A stretch of 64,000 nt of DNA from Deltaproteobacteria bacterium (GCA_026388665.1 JAPLJJ010000059.1:1-64000), one strand, 5' to 3'. Shown: positions 19,350-29,024, counted from the first letter of the stretch. Program-made: numbers and translations. Notes: a model not told the origin generated them from the sequence alone.

Positions 19350-20081
19350 CTAGAGTGCGAGATAGGATTTCTTGATATAGTCGTTGTTCATAAGTTCTTC
19401 TGAAAACCCGTGTTTTACGATACGACCATTCTCAAGGACATAAGCCCTTTTTGAAATTTCGAGAGAAAAATGAACGTTCTGTTCAACCAGCAGGACTGTT
19501 AAACCAGTCGAAGCTATTGCGGCTACGGTCTCGAATACCTTTCTAACAAGCATGGGCGCCAATCCGAGTGAAGGTTCGTCAAGCAGCAGTAAGGACGGCT
19601 TTGACATCAGGGCCCTTCCAATCGCAAGCATCTGGCGTTCTCCGCCACTCAACGTGCCTCCCTTCTGTCGCATTCGTTCATATAAACGAGGAAAAAAGTT
19701 GAAAACCATTTCGAGGGATTCTTTTCGGTGAACTCGCGATGACTTGATATATGAGCCCATTTTTAGATTATCCAGGACCGTCATGTCTGTGAATACCCGA
19801 GCGCCCTCAGGAACTGTGGTCATACCCAATTTTACCGTTTCTTCCGGTGGAATATTTGTTATTGTTTTTCCTCTGAATGAAATTAAGCCTTTCCGTGGAA
19901 CCTGAAACCCGACTATAGTGCTCAAGAGTGTGCTTTTACCCGCTCCATTTGGTCCTATTACAGTAACAATTTCTCCGGGATAAACCTCAAGGTCAACTCC
20001 ATGGAGGACTTGAACATCGCGGTAGGCCACATCAATTTTTTCCAATTTAAGGAGCGGTTCGATCATTTTGTTTAATCTCAA
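19350..20081 (-). CDS. Branched-chain amino acid-type ABC transporter ATPase (LivF-like)
   Basis: Walker A GPNGAGKST, LSGGERQMLAIGRALM, LLLDEPSLGLAP. Confidence 0.93.
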   Translation of the reverse strand: MRLNKMIEPLLKLEKIDVAYRDVQVLHGVDLEVYPGEIVTVIGPNGAGKSTLLSTIVGFQVPRKGLISFRGKTITNIPPEETVKLGMTTVPEGARVFTDMTVLDNLKMGSYIKSSRVHRKESLEMVFNFFPRLYERMRQKGGTLSGGERQMLAIGRALMSKPSLLLLDEPSLGLAPMLVRKVFETVAAIASTGLTVLLVEQNVHFSLEISKRAYVLENGRIVKHGFSEELMNNDYIKKSYLAL

Positions 20082-20815
20082 GCTACTTTGAGAGACGAAA
20101 GCTTTTCACCCAAGTACGCTTTTATGACTGCTTCATCGTTTACCACTTCTTCCGGGAAACCCTCGGCGATTTTTGCGCCGTAATTCAATACGATGATCCG
20201 ATCCGAAATACCCATGACTACTCGCATGATATGTTCCACAACAATGAGAGATTTCCCGGAATTCCGAATTTTTCTGAGAATCTCGAGGGCTTCATCGATT
20301 TCATGAGGATTCAGGCCCGCCATGTTTTCATCCAAAAGAAGAATATTCGCGCCAGTGGCAAGGGCTCTGGCCAGTTCCAATCGTCTCCGCGCAGGCACGG
20401 AAATGGATCCGGAAAGTTTATATGCGTATTCAGCTAACCCAACAAGCTCAATTACCTTCTCTGTTTTTTTCTTGGCTGGCCCCATCTTCATTCCACCACC
20501 GTGTAAAGCTCCCACGAGAACGTTTTCAAATACCGTCATAGCCTGGAACGGCTCCATTATTTGGGACGTCTTGGCTAAACCCATGCGGCAGATCTTGTGT
20601 GGCTTCATGCCGGTAATATTAATTTCATTGAGGTAAATTTTCCCGAAAGTCGGTTTGTGAATACCGATTATACAATTGAAAAGAGTAGTTTTCCCTGCTC
20701 CGTTAGGCCCGATCATTCCGAGAATCTCTCCTGGATTCAGAGAAAAACTTACCATCTGGACAGCCGCTAGGGCCCCAAATTTCATGCTAATTTCTTTGCA
20801 TTCCAAGCCGGTCAT
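20078..20815 (-). CDS. Branched-chain amino acid-type ABC transporter ATPase (LivG-like)
   Basis: GPNGAGKTTLFNCIIG, LLLDENMAGLNPHE, VVEHIMRVVMGISDRIIVLNYG. Confidence 0.93.
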   Translation of the reverse strand: MTGLECKEISMKFGALAAVQMVSFSLNPGEILGMIGPNGAGKTTLFNCIIGIHKPTFGKIYLNEINITGMKPHKICRMGLAKTSQIMEPFQAMTVFENVLVGALHGGGMKMGPAKKKTEKVIELVGLAEYAYKLSGSISVPARRRLELARALATGANILLLDENMAGLNPHEIDEALEILRKIRNSGKSLIVVEHIMRVVMGISDRIIVLNYGAKIAEGFPEEVVNDEAVIKAYLGEKLSSLKVA

Positions 20816-20853
20816 TATTGCGCTCGAAAAAGATTTTCTGTTTTTTGAAAGAA

Positions 20854-21825
20854 TTAGATGAATCTAAGTCTTTTTCGTATTTTTAATGTCCCTATAATTC
20901 CGCTAGGCAAAATCAAAATCGTTACGATTATGATACCGCCGATCATTATCAGATAATACTCAACAAATCTGGTTCCTAGAGATTCCGATATGAGAGTCAA
21001 GAACGTAGCGCCGACTATGGGTCCGAGAAATGTTCCCATACCTCCTAATAGTGTCATGATCACCATTTGGACCGTTTTCTGAACATTAAACACATCTGAG
21101 GGGGTTATATACGTAATCCAATAGGCCTCTATCGCTCCATATAAACCTAGAAAAAAAGCGCTAGTCGCATAAGCCCTTAACTTGTTAGCGGTTGTATTGA
21201 CGCCACTTATTTCAGCCGCAGTCTCGGCTTCGTTTATAGCCTTCAACCCGTAACCGAACTTGGAATGCTCTATAAAGTAATGAGTCAACATGACGACAAA
21301 GGTGACAGGAAGAATACAATAGAAGAAAAAAGAGTTGTCATGGCCGCTTATAGGTAAAGTTATACCGTCACTGCCTTGAAAAAACGAAACTTTGAACGTG
21401 CGATCAAATTCGAGTGAGATCTGCTTCATGGCCTCGGCGAAAGCAAAGGTAGCAATCGCAAAATAGGCCCCTTTCAAGCGCAAAGTGGGGATTCCTATGA
21501 AAAAGGCAATAACAGCGGATATTAGTCCGGAAAGAAAAAGACTCGGAAAAAAAGGGACCATGTACTTGGTCATAGCTATAGCAGCAACATATGATCCAAT
21601 TCCGAAATATACTACCGGTCCAAAATCAATGTAACCGGTATATCCGCTCATCATGTTCCAGCATCCCGCAATTCCTATCCAGAAGATAACTACGGTAATC
21701 AATCTCAACAGGTATTCCGATTGAACAAAATAAGGCAAGAAAGCCACCGCGGTCGAGATCAAAAGGAATATAATCAAGATTATCCGATCAGTTCTATAAT
21801 TCATCCGGCCCTCGGTCATTATCAA
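20854..21825 (-). CDS. ABC transporter permease (LivM-like)
   Basis: 323 aa polytopic; GYTGYIDFGPVVYFGIGSYVAA, LRLKGAYFAIATFAFAEA, GGMGTFLGPIVGA. Confidence 0.92.
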   Translation of the reverse strand: MIMTEGRMNYRTDRIILIIFLLISTAVAFLPYFVQSEYLLRLITVVIFWIGIAGCWNMMSGYTGYIDFGPVVYFGIGSYVAAIAMTKYMVPFFPSLFLSGLISAVIAFFIGIPTLRLKGAYFAIATFAFAEAMKQISLEFDRTFKVSFFQGSDGITLPISGHDNSFFFYCILPVTFVVMLTHYFIEHSKFGYGLKAINEAETAAEISGVNTTANKLRAYATSAFFLGLYGAIEAYWITYITPSDVFNVQKTVQMVIMTLLGGMGTFLGPIVGATFLTLISESLGTRFVEYYLIMIGGIIIVTILILPSGIIGTLKIRKRLRFI

Positions 21826-21831
21826 ACCATG

Positions 21832-22704
21832 TCATGCGACGCTACCTTTGCCCAGGATTCCTGTGGGTCGAATTATGAGCATGATGAACAGAATAACAAA
21901 TGTTATCGCGACAGATACTCCGGCGTTCAAATAAGTTGCGGCAAGAGATTGGGCTACGCCTAGAACTAATCCTCCGACGAGGGCCCCCGGCATGTATCCC
22001 ATCCCACCTAGGACTACTACGCAGAAGGCTATGATTGTGTATTCAAGTCCCATTTCGGGTGAAATGATCACAAAGGGACTCATTACTGAGCCTGAGAGTC
22101 CAGTTATAGCGGCGCCAAGTCCAAACGTGATGGCGTAAATGTTTCGAATATCAACTCCCATTAACCTTGCGACTTCTTTGTCCTGAGCTGTAGCTCTAAT
22201 GGCACGGCCAGTCTCCGTGCGCATCAAGAAAAACCACAAGGCCCAAGTCACAAACAGCGCCACAATAAAAGTTACTAATCTTGCATATGGTATGTTCAGC
22301 CCCCATATCGCTGCATTGGCCCCGGAATAGGTCGTGGTTATCGACCTAAAATCCTGGGTCCACATCTTTATAGCTATGTTAGCCACCATCAAGTGCAGGC
22401 CGAATGTCAATATGTAGCTCATTATGTGGGGCTGACCTATAACCTGATTGATGATGTATTTTTGAACTAAGTATCCGAATACGAATAAGAAAAACATGGC
22501 GAATGGAGCGCTGAGGTAAGGATCCAAATTAAAAAAGTCAAATAACCAATATGACGTGAAAGCCCCTAACATTATTAATTCGCCGTGAGCGAGATTCACA
22601 ACTCCCATGACCCCGAAGATCAGGGAAAACCCCGCGGAATACGCCGCGTAGACTCCTCCCAGGAGGAGTCCGTTAATTAGGGCTTGGGCGAATACTGTGT
22701 CCAT
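21832..22704 (-). CDS. ABC transporter permease (LivH-like)
   Basis: NGLLLGGVYAAYSAGFSLIFGVMGVVNLAHGELIMLGAF, VVLGGMGYMPGALVGGLVLG. Confidence 0.93.
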   Translation of the reverse strand: MDTVFAQALINGLLLGGVYAAYSAGFSLIFGVMGVVNLAHGELIMLGAFTSYWLFDFFNLDPYLSAPFAMFFLFVFGYLVQKYIINQVIGQPHIMSYILTFGLHLMVANIAIKMWTQDFRSITTTYSGANAAIWGLNIPYARLVTFIVALFVTWALWFFLMRTETGRAIRATAQDKEVARLMGVDIRNIYAITFGLGAAITGLSGSVMSPFVIISPEMGLEYTIIAFCVVVLGGMGYMPGALVGGLVLGVAQSLAATYLNAGVSVAITFVILFIMLIIRPTGILGKGSVA

Positions 22705-22707
22705 CTT

Positions 22708-24252
22708 TTAAAACAATACCGAACTTCGCTCATTTGCTTCAGTCGGCTTCTCTGAAGTCGGTTTTTCAATATAAGAACTCCATTTGGTCACGACCACCTT
22801 TTTGTCCGTGTAGAAATCTATCGCATCGTTAGCGCGACCACGATGAGAGCCATAAAAGGATATCTTGCGTCCACCAACTGGATAGAAGGCTATTGGAGCC
22901 GGGGTCCCGACATTTACTCCAATTTGACCCGTGTTAATGTTTCTTATGAAGTGACGCGCCCAACCGCCGTTTTGCGTATAGATGACGGCAGTATGTCCAT
23001 ATGCGCTTAAATTTATAATATTTATAGCTTCTGCAAGTGTCTGTACGCTCTTGACACACCTGACTGGCCCGAAGATCTCTTCCTTGAAAGCAAAGTTCTC
23101 CGGTTGAGCTTCTAGAAGAGTTGGACCAAAGAATAAACCATCCGGATAACCATCTATTTTCGGGTTTCTCCCGTCTAGAATGATTTTCGCTCCCTGTTTC
23201 GAAGCTATTTCAACCGCCTCATATAGCCTGTCAAGGGCTTGTTTACTCACTACTGGCCCCATGCTGACCTTCGGGTTTCGACCATCCCCTAACTTGAGTT
23301 CCTTACAGGAGTAAATGAATTTTTCTTTGAACGAATCATAGATCTTTTCAGAGATCAGAACGTTTGACACAGCGAAACATCTCTGACTGGTATGTCCAAA
23401 ACAGGAATTCACTATATTCGGGATTGCTTCATCAAGGTTCGCGTCTTCCATAACCAAAACATGATTCTTGGCTCCACCTTGACACTGGGCCCTTTTGCCA
23501 TGAGATGTTGCGGTTCGATAAACCGTTTCGGCCACTCTTGACGATCCAACAAATGTAACGCCCTCGATATCCGGATGCGTACAAAGCCTCCCTCCAACGC
23601 GGGGGCCACCATTGATTACATTCAACACACCAGGCGGGAAACCCGATTCCTCGGCCAATTCCATTATTCTAAGCATAGTCATGGGGCACAGTTCACTCGG
23701 CTTCACAACAACTGTGTTACCGCAAGCAATTGGCCAAGTAAAATAAAGGGCTATCATTGCGGGAAAATTGAAAGGAGGAAGCAGGCTGAAGACACCCAAA
23801 GGCTCCCGTATATAATATTCATCCACGCCGGTCCCAACATCCTCGCTGTGACTGCCTTTCAAGAGTTCCGGTATCCCGCAAGGATGTTCCACGTACTGTA
23901 TGGCCCGCATCAATTCGCCCTTCGCGTCGGAGAGTGTTTTCCCGTGTTCGAGCGTTATGATTTCAGCCAATTCGTCCCGCGCGGAAAGTAGTTTTTCTCG
24001 CAAAGTGTAAAGAATATCCGCTCGCCGGGTTGGAATAGTGTTTCTCCAAGACTTAAAAGCTTTTTTGGCCAGAGAGACGGCTAAGTCTACTTCATTGATA
24101 GTGGAGTCCGGACACAAAGCTACGGTATTGCCATCCAGGGAATTAATTATTGGAAAATATGATTCGGTCTTTGAATCAACCCATTCGCCGTTCATATAAT
24201 TTTTTAGTTTATTGACTTCCATTTGAATCTTTCTAAAATCCGCGCAGTTCAA
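22708..24252 (-). CDS. CoA-acylating methylmalonate-semialdehyde dehydrogenase-like ALDH
   Basis: GELMRAIQYVEHPCGI, PPFNFPAMIALYFTWPIACGNTVVVKPSE, GKRAQCQGGAKNHVLVMEDANLDEA (no ELGG glutamate), TSQRCFA catalytic Cys preceded by Arg, all as in the MmsA/IolA family. Confidence 0.88.
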   Translation of the reverse strand: MNCADFRKIQMEVNKLKNYMNGEWVDSKTESYFPIINSLDGNTVALCPDSTINEVDLAVSLAKKAFKSWRNTIPTRRADILYTLREKLLSARDELAEIITLEHGKTLSDAKGELMRAIQYVEHPCGIPELLKGSHSEDVGTGVDEYYIREPLGVFSLLPPFNFPAMIALYFTWPIACGNTVVVKPSELCPMTMLRIMELAEESGFPPGVLNVINGGPRVGGRLCTHPDIEGVTFVGSSRVAETVYRTATSHGKRAQCQGGAKNHVLVMEDANLDEAIPNIVNSCFGHTSQRCFAVSNVLISEKIYDSFKEKFIYSCKELKLGDGRNPKVSMGPVVSKQALDRLYEAVEIASKQGAKIILDGRNPKIDGYPDGLFFGPTLLEAQPENFAFKEEIFGPVRCVKSVQTLAEAINIINLSAYGHTAVIYTQNGGWARHFIRNINTGQIGVNVGTPAPIAFYPVGGRKISFYGSHRGRANDAIDFYTDKKVVVTKWSSYIEKPTSEKPTEANERSSVLF

Positions 24253-24312
24253 GACTCGACAAAAACCTGATTCCTGCGCCTTTTTGCATAGTCAGCGTTG
24301 CAGTTAGTGGAA

Positions 24313-24339
24313 GGGATTAGCAATTAAATGGCTAATCCC
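24313..24339 (-). promoter_or_regulatory. Intercistronic hairpin between substrate-binding protein gene and ALDH gene
   Basis: GGGATTAGC (24313-24321) / GCTAATCCC (24331-24339), 9-bp perfect stem, 9-nt loop, no long T tract. Confidence 0.6.
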
Positions 24340-24353
24340 TCGTTAGTTAATAA

Positions 24354-25577
24354 TTAACGTTCTTTCCAGGGCTTGAATGGGTACAATATTTTCGCTTCGG
24401 CGAATTCCAAGGGAAAGACATTTTCTAGTTTTCCGGACTGGATTTGCACCGCCACTGGTGGATGAGCCTCGTTAGCTCCATCAGCTCCAAATTCGATTTT
24501 GCCGTAGAAAGTTTCAAATTTGTCTTTGTGTAAGGCTTCCATTATCTTAATTCGGTTTTCCTTGTTGAGAGGCGGTTTGAGTCCCAATTCTTCTATTACG
24601 ATTTGTTGCGCGACAGCTCCACCGGCGGCAGCGGCCTCGACGTAATCAGGACTACGACTAAAACGCTTCAAATAAAGTTGGTTAAACTCGGAGGCTTTTC
24701 CGAAAACCTTCCCTGAATATGGCATGTTCGGGGTCCATTCCGACGCCGCGATTACGTAGTTAGCGTCACCTTTCAAGTCTTCCACAAATTTTGGAACAGT
24801 GGGTCCATAGCTGAATGCAACCGCTTTAGGATTAAAATCAATTTCCTTCATGGCCTTGATTGTTTTCATGGCCACAAGCAGATGGGAACCTACTAATAAT
24901 ATGTCAGGATTCTTATTTTTTACCTTCATCAACAGAGAGTTGTAATCCTGCAACGCCATGGGGAAAAGTTCATGGTGAATTACTTCTATGCCATTGCTCT
25001 CACAATATTTCTTGTAACCCTCACAAGCCAAAGAGGTGAAAAGTATGTCCGCTCCTACGATCGCGGCGGTTTTTGGTTTAGGATTAACCGCTGTGAAAAT
25101 ATCGACACACCCTCGAACTTCTTCAGTAGCCTTGCCTAATGTTGAGAAATAATATTTGAATCCACGATCAAACAATTTGTTTGAGCTGGCGCCGCCGCTA
25201 ATCAAGGGATATTGATATTTTTCAGCAACAGGGCTTGCCGCGAATAACTGACTGCTACCGAATCCACCCAACAGTAGGTCGACCTTGTCACTCACAATGA
25301 GTTGTTCCGTGAGTTTTGCGGTGGTAGCGGGATCACTTTTGTCATCGTAGAAAATTATCTCGACAGAAGCGCCATTGACGCCTCCATGGGAGTTGACCGT
25401 TTCTTGCCATAAAGTATACGCGTCTTTAACGAGACTCCCATCCTTGCCGAACACTCCTGTCAGTGAAACTGCAACTCCAATTTTCCAGGCTTTCTTTTGT
25501 TCACCCCACGCAAAGCCTACAGACAACAAACCAATCAACAGTAAAACAAAAACTAGCCTAAAGCTTTTCAGAAACAT
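24354..25577 (-). CDS. ABC transporter substrate-binding protein (LivK/Peripla_BP_6-like)
   Basis: Signal peptide; WKIGVAVSLTGVFGKDG, WQETVNSHGGVNGASVEIIFYDDKSDPATTAKLTEQLI. Confidence 0.93.
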   Translation of the reverse strand: MFLKSFRLVFVLLLIGLLSVGFAWGEQKKAWKIGVAVSLTGVFGKDGSLVKDAYTLWQETVNSHGGVNGASVEIIFYDDKSDPATTAKLTEQLIVSDKVDLLLGGFGSSQLFAASPVAEKYQYPLISGGASSNKLFDRGFKYYFSTLGKATEEVRGCVDIFTAVNPKPKTAAIVGADILFTSLACEGYKKYCESNGIEVIHHELFPMALQDYNSLLMKVKNKNPDILLVGSHLLVAMKTIKAMKEIDFNPKAVAFSYGPTVPKFVEDLKGDANYVIAASEWTPNMPYSGKVFGKASEFNQLYLKRFSRSPDYVEAAAAGGAVAQQIVIEELGLKPPLNKENRIKIMEALHKDKFETFYGKIEFGADGANEAHPPVAVQIQSGKLENVFPLEFAEAKILYPFKPWKER

Positions 25578-25641
25578 CGCCGCTCTCCTTTCCTAAATGG
25601 GATTTTATCCTGTGAATTACGACTGTATCCATTCTGCCTGA

Positions 25642-26196
25642 TCAAAATGTAGGTGGACTAATGACCCAAACCACGACTGTGTCTGTTTTGCCCGGATTAG
25701 TCCAACTGTGAGGTTGATTCGAATTGTAATAAAAACTTTCATTTGGGTGAACTCGGTGAACAGTATCATCTATATCGATTTGCAATTCACCCTTCAGGAC
25801 TATTCCAAACTCTTCTCCTACATGACTGTAGAGTCCATGCGAGCCTCCACCAGGTTGAATTGTAGTGAAAAAAGGGTGCATTCTCTTGTTTTTCGAGTTT
25901 ATGATTAAAGACTCTATCCGAGCGTTCCATCCATCTAACGTGATTGTCACTCTTTGCTCACGAGAGAGCACAACAGGGTCATCATCTTCGGTTTCAACAA
26001 AGAAATCCGTTATTTTTGCATGCAATGCTTCTGATATTTTTTTTAGACTGGAAATGGACGGGGAGACTTTTCCGTTTTCTATTTGAGACAAATAAGCGTC
26101 CGAACAACCAACTTTTTCGGCGAGTTGTTTTAGAGTTAATTTATCGTTGAGTCTTCGGGCTTTAATTCGCTGCCCGATTTCCAGTTCGACACTCAT
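25642..26196 (-). CDS. XRE-family HTH regulator with C-terminal cupin domain
   Basis: IGQRIKARRLNDKLTLKQLAEKVGCSDAYLSQIENGKVSPSISSLKKISEAL then cupin HVGEEFGIVLKGELQIDID...NESFYYNSNQPHSWTNPGKTDTVVVW. Confidence 0.93.
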   Translation of the reverse strand: MSVELEIGQRIKARRLNDKLTLKQLAEKVGCSDAYLSQIENGKVSPSISSLKKISEALHAKITDFFVETEDDDPVVLSREQRVTITLDGWNARIESLIINSKNKRMHPFFTTIQPGGGSHGLYSHVGEEFGIVLKGELQIDIDDTVHRVHPNESFYYNSNQPHSWTNPGKTDTVVVWVISPPTF

Positions 26197-26278
26197 GGGG
26201 AAGGCGACTCTAAATTAAGTATTTATTAAGTTGAGAAGTATAGTTAAACTCTTCCCCGTGTCAATGTGTTTTTCAGGC

Positions 26279-26311
26279 AAAAAAAAAAGCAATCCAATTT
26301 GGAGGATTGCT
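26279..26311 (-). terminator. Rho-independent terminator
   Basis: AGCAATCC/GGATTGCT 8-bp perfect stem followed on the minus strand by a run of 10 T; sits between the rsmB-like gene and the XRE-cupin gene. Confidence 0.8.
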
Positions 26312-26591
26312 AAGAGGGTATGGTTAGGAGTCGTTGTTCGCCCATAGATAGAGCAAGCCACGTGCCAAACCGTTGTTGTTGCATTATATCAATATGTTAA
26401 ATGTTGGCCTTTTCTCGGAAGCTCTCTTTGTCGCGCGTTTTCTTCGCACTTATTTTTTTCCTAAAAAGATTGAAAGAATTTTTTTCACAGTAACGACTTT
26501 AGAATCAGCCCAAGTACTTGCGCGTTATGAAAAATATGGTTTTTGATGACCTTCTCGCGACGCGCTCTGTTTCAAGTTAAGATTTTGTTTC

Positions 26592-27953
26592 TCAGTTTCT
26601 CTTGATTCTGGCGGCGAAAAAACCATCTACAGGAAACTGTTCTACAGGAGGGAAGGTTAATAAATATCCTTCTTGGGTTAAGAAATTGGGATGACTAATT
26701 TCTTCCGGTTCAATTCTGTAGATAACAAAATTTTTGTTGGAAGCTAGAAATTTCTCTATAACCTGTGTGGTTTCTTCACAACTCGTCGAACATACACAGT
26801 AAACCAGAATCCCGCCTTTCTTGAGCGCGCCTGCCGATTCCGACAACATCACTAGTTGCTTTTCAGCCAGTTTAATCAGATTGTTGGGATTTAGACGGTA
26901 TTTAACATCACAGTTATGCCGTAGCACCCCCAGATTAGAACACGGCGCGTCTATTAGAATTCGATCAAATTCGCCTAAAGATAAAATGAATGATTTTTGT
27001 GTCGCGTCCCCATGGATTATTTTTACGCAGTTGATCCCCAGACGCTCAAGATTTTTCCTAGCTTCATCAAGTCGGTCCATACTCACGTCCAAGAGATTAA
27101 TTCGAGCACGATTATTAACGAGAGCGGCTATATGAGCCGCTTTTCCTCCTGGGGCCCCGCCAACATCCAGAATTTCATTTGATGGCTCGGCTTTGAGTAT
27201 TGGAGCGATCATTTGTGACGCATAATCCTGGATCGCAAAAAGCCCCTCTTTAAAGCCAGGTAAATCCGTAACTGGTCTTCCGATCCATCGAACGGTTAAC
27301 GAGCCTCGATCTTTGCACAAGATATCGAAAACTAGACCTTCTTTTTCGAATAGTTTGATGACTTCGGTTAGATGGGCTTTGATACAATTGACGCGAAGTG
27401 TCAATCGTGCGCGCTGGTTGTTAAATTCGAGAATCTGGACAGTCTGCTGCGCTCCAAATCGTGCCAGCCAATTTTTTACCAACCATTCAGGATGGGAATA
27501 ATATACCGATAGCGATTGCGCATTTCCTGTAGGCCCGGATTTATAAACTTCAGGATTTCTCAGAGCGGATCTGAGGATTGCATTCACCAGCCCCGAGAAT
27601 TTACCCTCGAATAGATTCTTTGCCTGCGCTACAGCTTGATGCACAATGGAATGCGCCGGTATCCTGTTCAAGAAAAATAATTGATAAAAGGCTATCCTTA
27701 AAACGTTGCGAATTTCTGATTTTAATTTTCCGTCGTATCGCAAAAATTTGTCTATTGTTGAATCAAGCCTCATCCGCCAGCGGACGGTTCCGTAAACAAT
27801 TTCCGTAGTCAAAGATCGATCTTTCTCAAAGACCCGGGTTTCAGAAAGCACTTCTGAAAGAGCTCTTTCAGCATAAAGGCCCTTATCAATCCGGTTCAGA
27901 GCTTTTACAGCAAGGTCACGAGAAATTGTGACGCTATTGAGACGGTGTGTCAT
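26592..27953 (-). CDS. rsmB: 16S rRNA (cytosine-C5) methyltransferase RsmB/Sun
   Basis: NusB-like N-term; LDVGGAPGGKAAHIAAL, ILIDAPCSNLGVLRHNCDVKYR, LVYCVCSTSCEE. Confidence 0.92.
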   Translation of the reverse strand: MTHRLNSVTISRDLAVKALNRIDKGLYAERALSEVLSETRVFEKDRSLTTEIVYGTVRWRMRLDSTIDKFLRYDGKLKSEIRNVLRIAFYQLFFLNRIPAHSIVHQAVAQAKNLFEGKFSGLVNAILRSALRNPEVYKSGPTGNAQSLSVYYSHPEWLVKNWLARFGAQQTVQILEFNNQRARLTLRVNCIKAHLTEVIKLFEKEGLVFDILCKDRGSLTVRWIGRPVTDLPGFKEGLFAIQDYASQMIAPILKAEPSNEILDVGGAPGGKAAHIAALVNNRARINLLDVSMDRLDEARKNLERLGINCVKIIHGDATQKSFILSLGEFDRILIDAPCSNLGVLRHNCDVKYRLNPNNLIKLAEKQLVMLSESAGALKKGGILVYCVCSTSCEETTQVIEKFLASNKNFVIYRIEPEEISHPNFLTQEGYLLTFPPVEQFPVDGFFAARIKRN

Positions 27954-28111
27954 GAGACCTCATACCGATTCTCGCGCATAATATGTGATCGATATGTGAA
28001 GGCGCATAAGAGAAAGGAGGTTTGACACACCTCTTATCGATCTGATTCACCGAGAGGCCAATGAGGCGTCCGAATTGAAAAAGTGACACAATCGGGAGAA
28101 GTCTTGAGGAA

Positions 28112-28975
28112 TTAATATCCAGCCATTTTTTCAAGTTTTTCTATACGATTCTCTATTGGTGGATGAGTTGAAAAGAGGCTTGAAAAACCACTCCCAAAGA
28201 ACGGACTCACTATAAACATATGAGCTGTGGCCTGGTCCGCATGCATGGGAATAGTTTCCGCTCCCCGCTGTAATTTTGCTAACGCGCTTGCTAGCCACAA
28301 AGGATGTCCACAAATTTTTGCCCCGGTCTCGTCTGCGATATATTCCCGAGATCTTGAAATGGCCATCTGAATAATCATGGCCGCTAGCGGCGCTAGTATC
28401 ATCATGAGTATGGAACTTACCAGGGAGCCACTGCCTCCTTCTTCATCATCAGACCTACCCCCGAAAAAGAAGCCAAATTGGGCCACGTAGGTTATGGCGG
28501 TCCCGATAGTGGCAGCAACAGTCTGAATAAGGATATCTCTATTTTTTACATGTCCGAGTTCATGGCCAATAACACCTGCCAGTTCGTCTCGGTTCAGAAG
28601 ACGCAGTATGCCTTCAGTAACAGCCACTGCGGCATGTTCTGGATTTCTACCGGTTGCAAAAGCGTTTGGCGAATCATCCGGAATTATGTAGACCTTCGGC
28701 ATAGGAATTTCCGCATTTCGAGTGAGGTCTCTAATCAAACGATAAAGGTCCGGGGCTTCAGATTCTGTTACTTCCTGAGCATGATACATAGCCAGGACAA
28801 TTCGATCGCTAAACCAGTAGCTACCAAAGTTCATTACCAGAGCAATGATCAGAGCCAATGTGGCTCCATTCTTGCCGCCTAAGTAACCACCAAGAATTAC
28901 AAGCAAACCTCCAAGCGTTGCCAAAAGAATTACTGTCTTAATTCGGTTCATTTTTTCACCCCATGAGTTAGCCAA
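28112..28975 (-). CDS. htpX: Zinc metalloprotease HtpX
   Basis: GVIGHELGHVKNRDILIQTVAA, SREYIADETGAKICGHP, FSTHPPIENRIEKL. Confidence 0.95.
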   Translation of the reverse strand: MANSWGEKMNRIKTVILLATLGGLLVILGGYLGGKNGATLALIIALVMNFGSYWFSDRIVLAMYHAQEVTESEAPDLYRLIRDLTRNAEIPMPKVYIIPDDSPNAFATGRNPEHAAVAVTEGILRLLNRDELAGVIGHELGHVKNRDILIQTVAATIGTAITYVAQFGFFFGGRSDDEEGGSGSLVSSILMMILAPLAAMIIQMAISRSREYIADETGAKICGHPLWLASALAKLQRGAETIPMHADQATAHMFIVSPFFGSGFSSLFSTHPPIENRIEKLEKMAGY

Positions 28976-29024
28976 TTGTTACGAAAATTCATGAGAAATG
29001 GTCATACACAGATCTAGTTTCTCC

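Noticed and set aside
27934-28134. 66-aa minus-strand ORF between htpX and rsmB
   Set aside because: Overlaps both neighbours in other frames; no RBS or family evidence.
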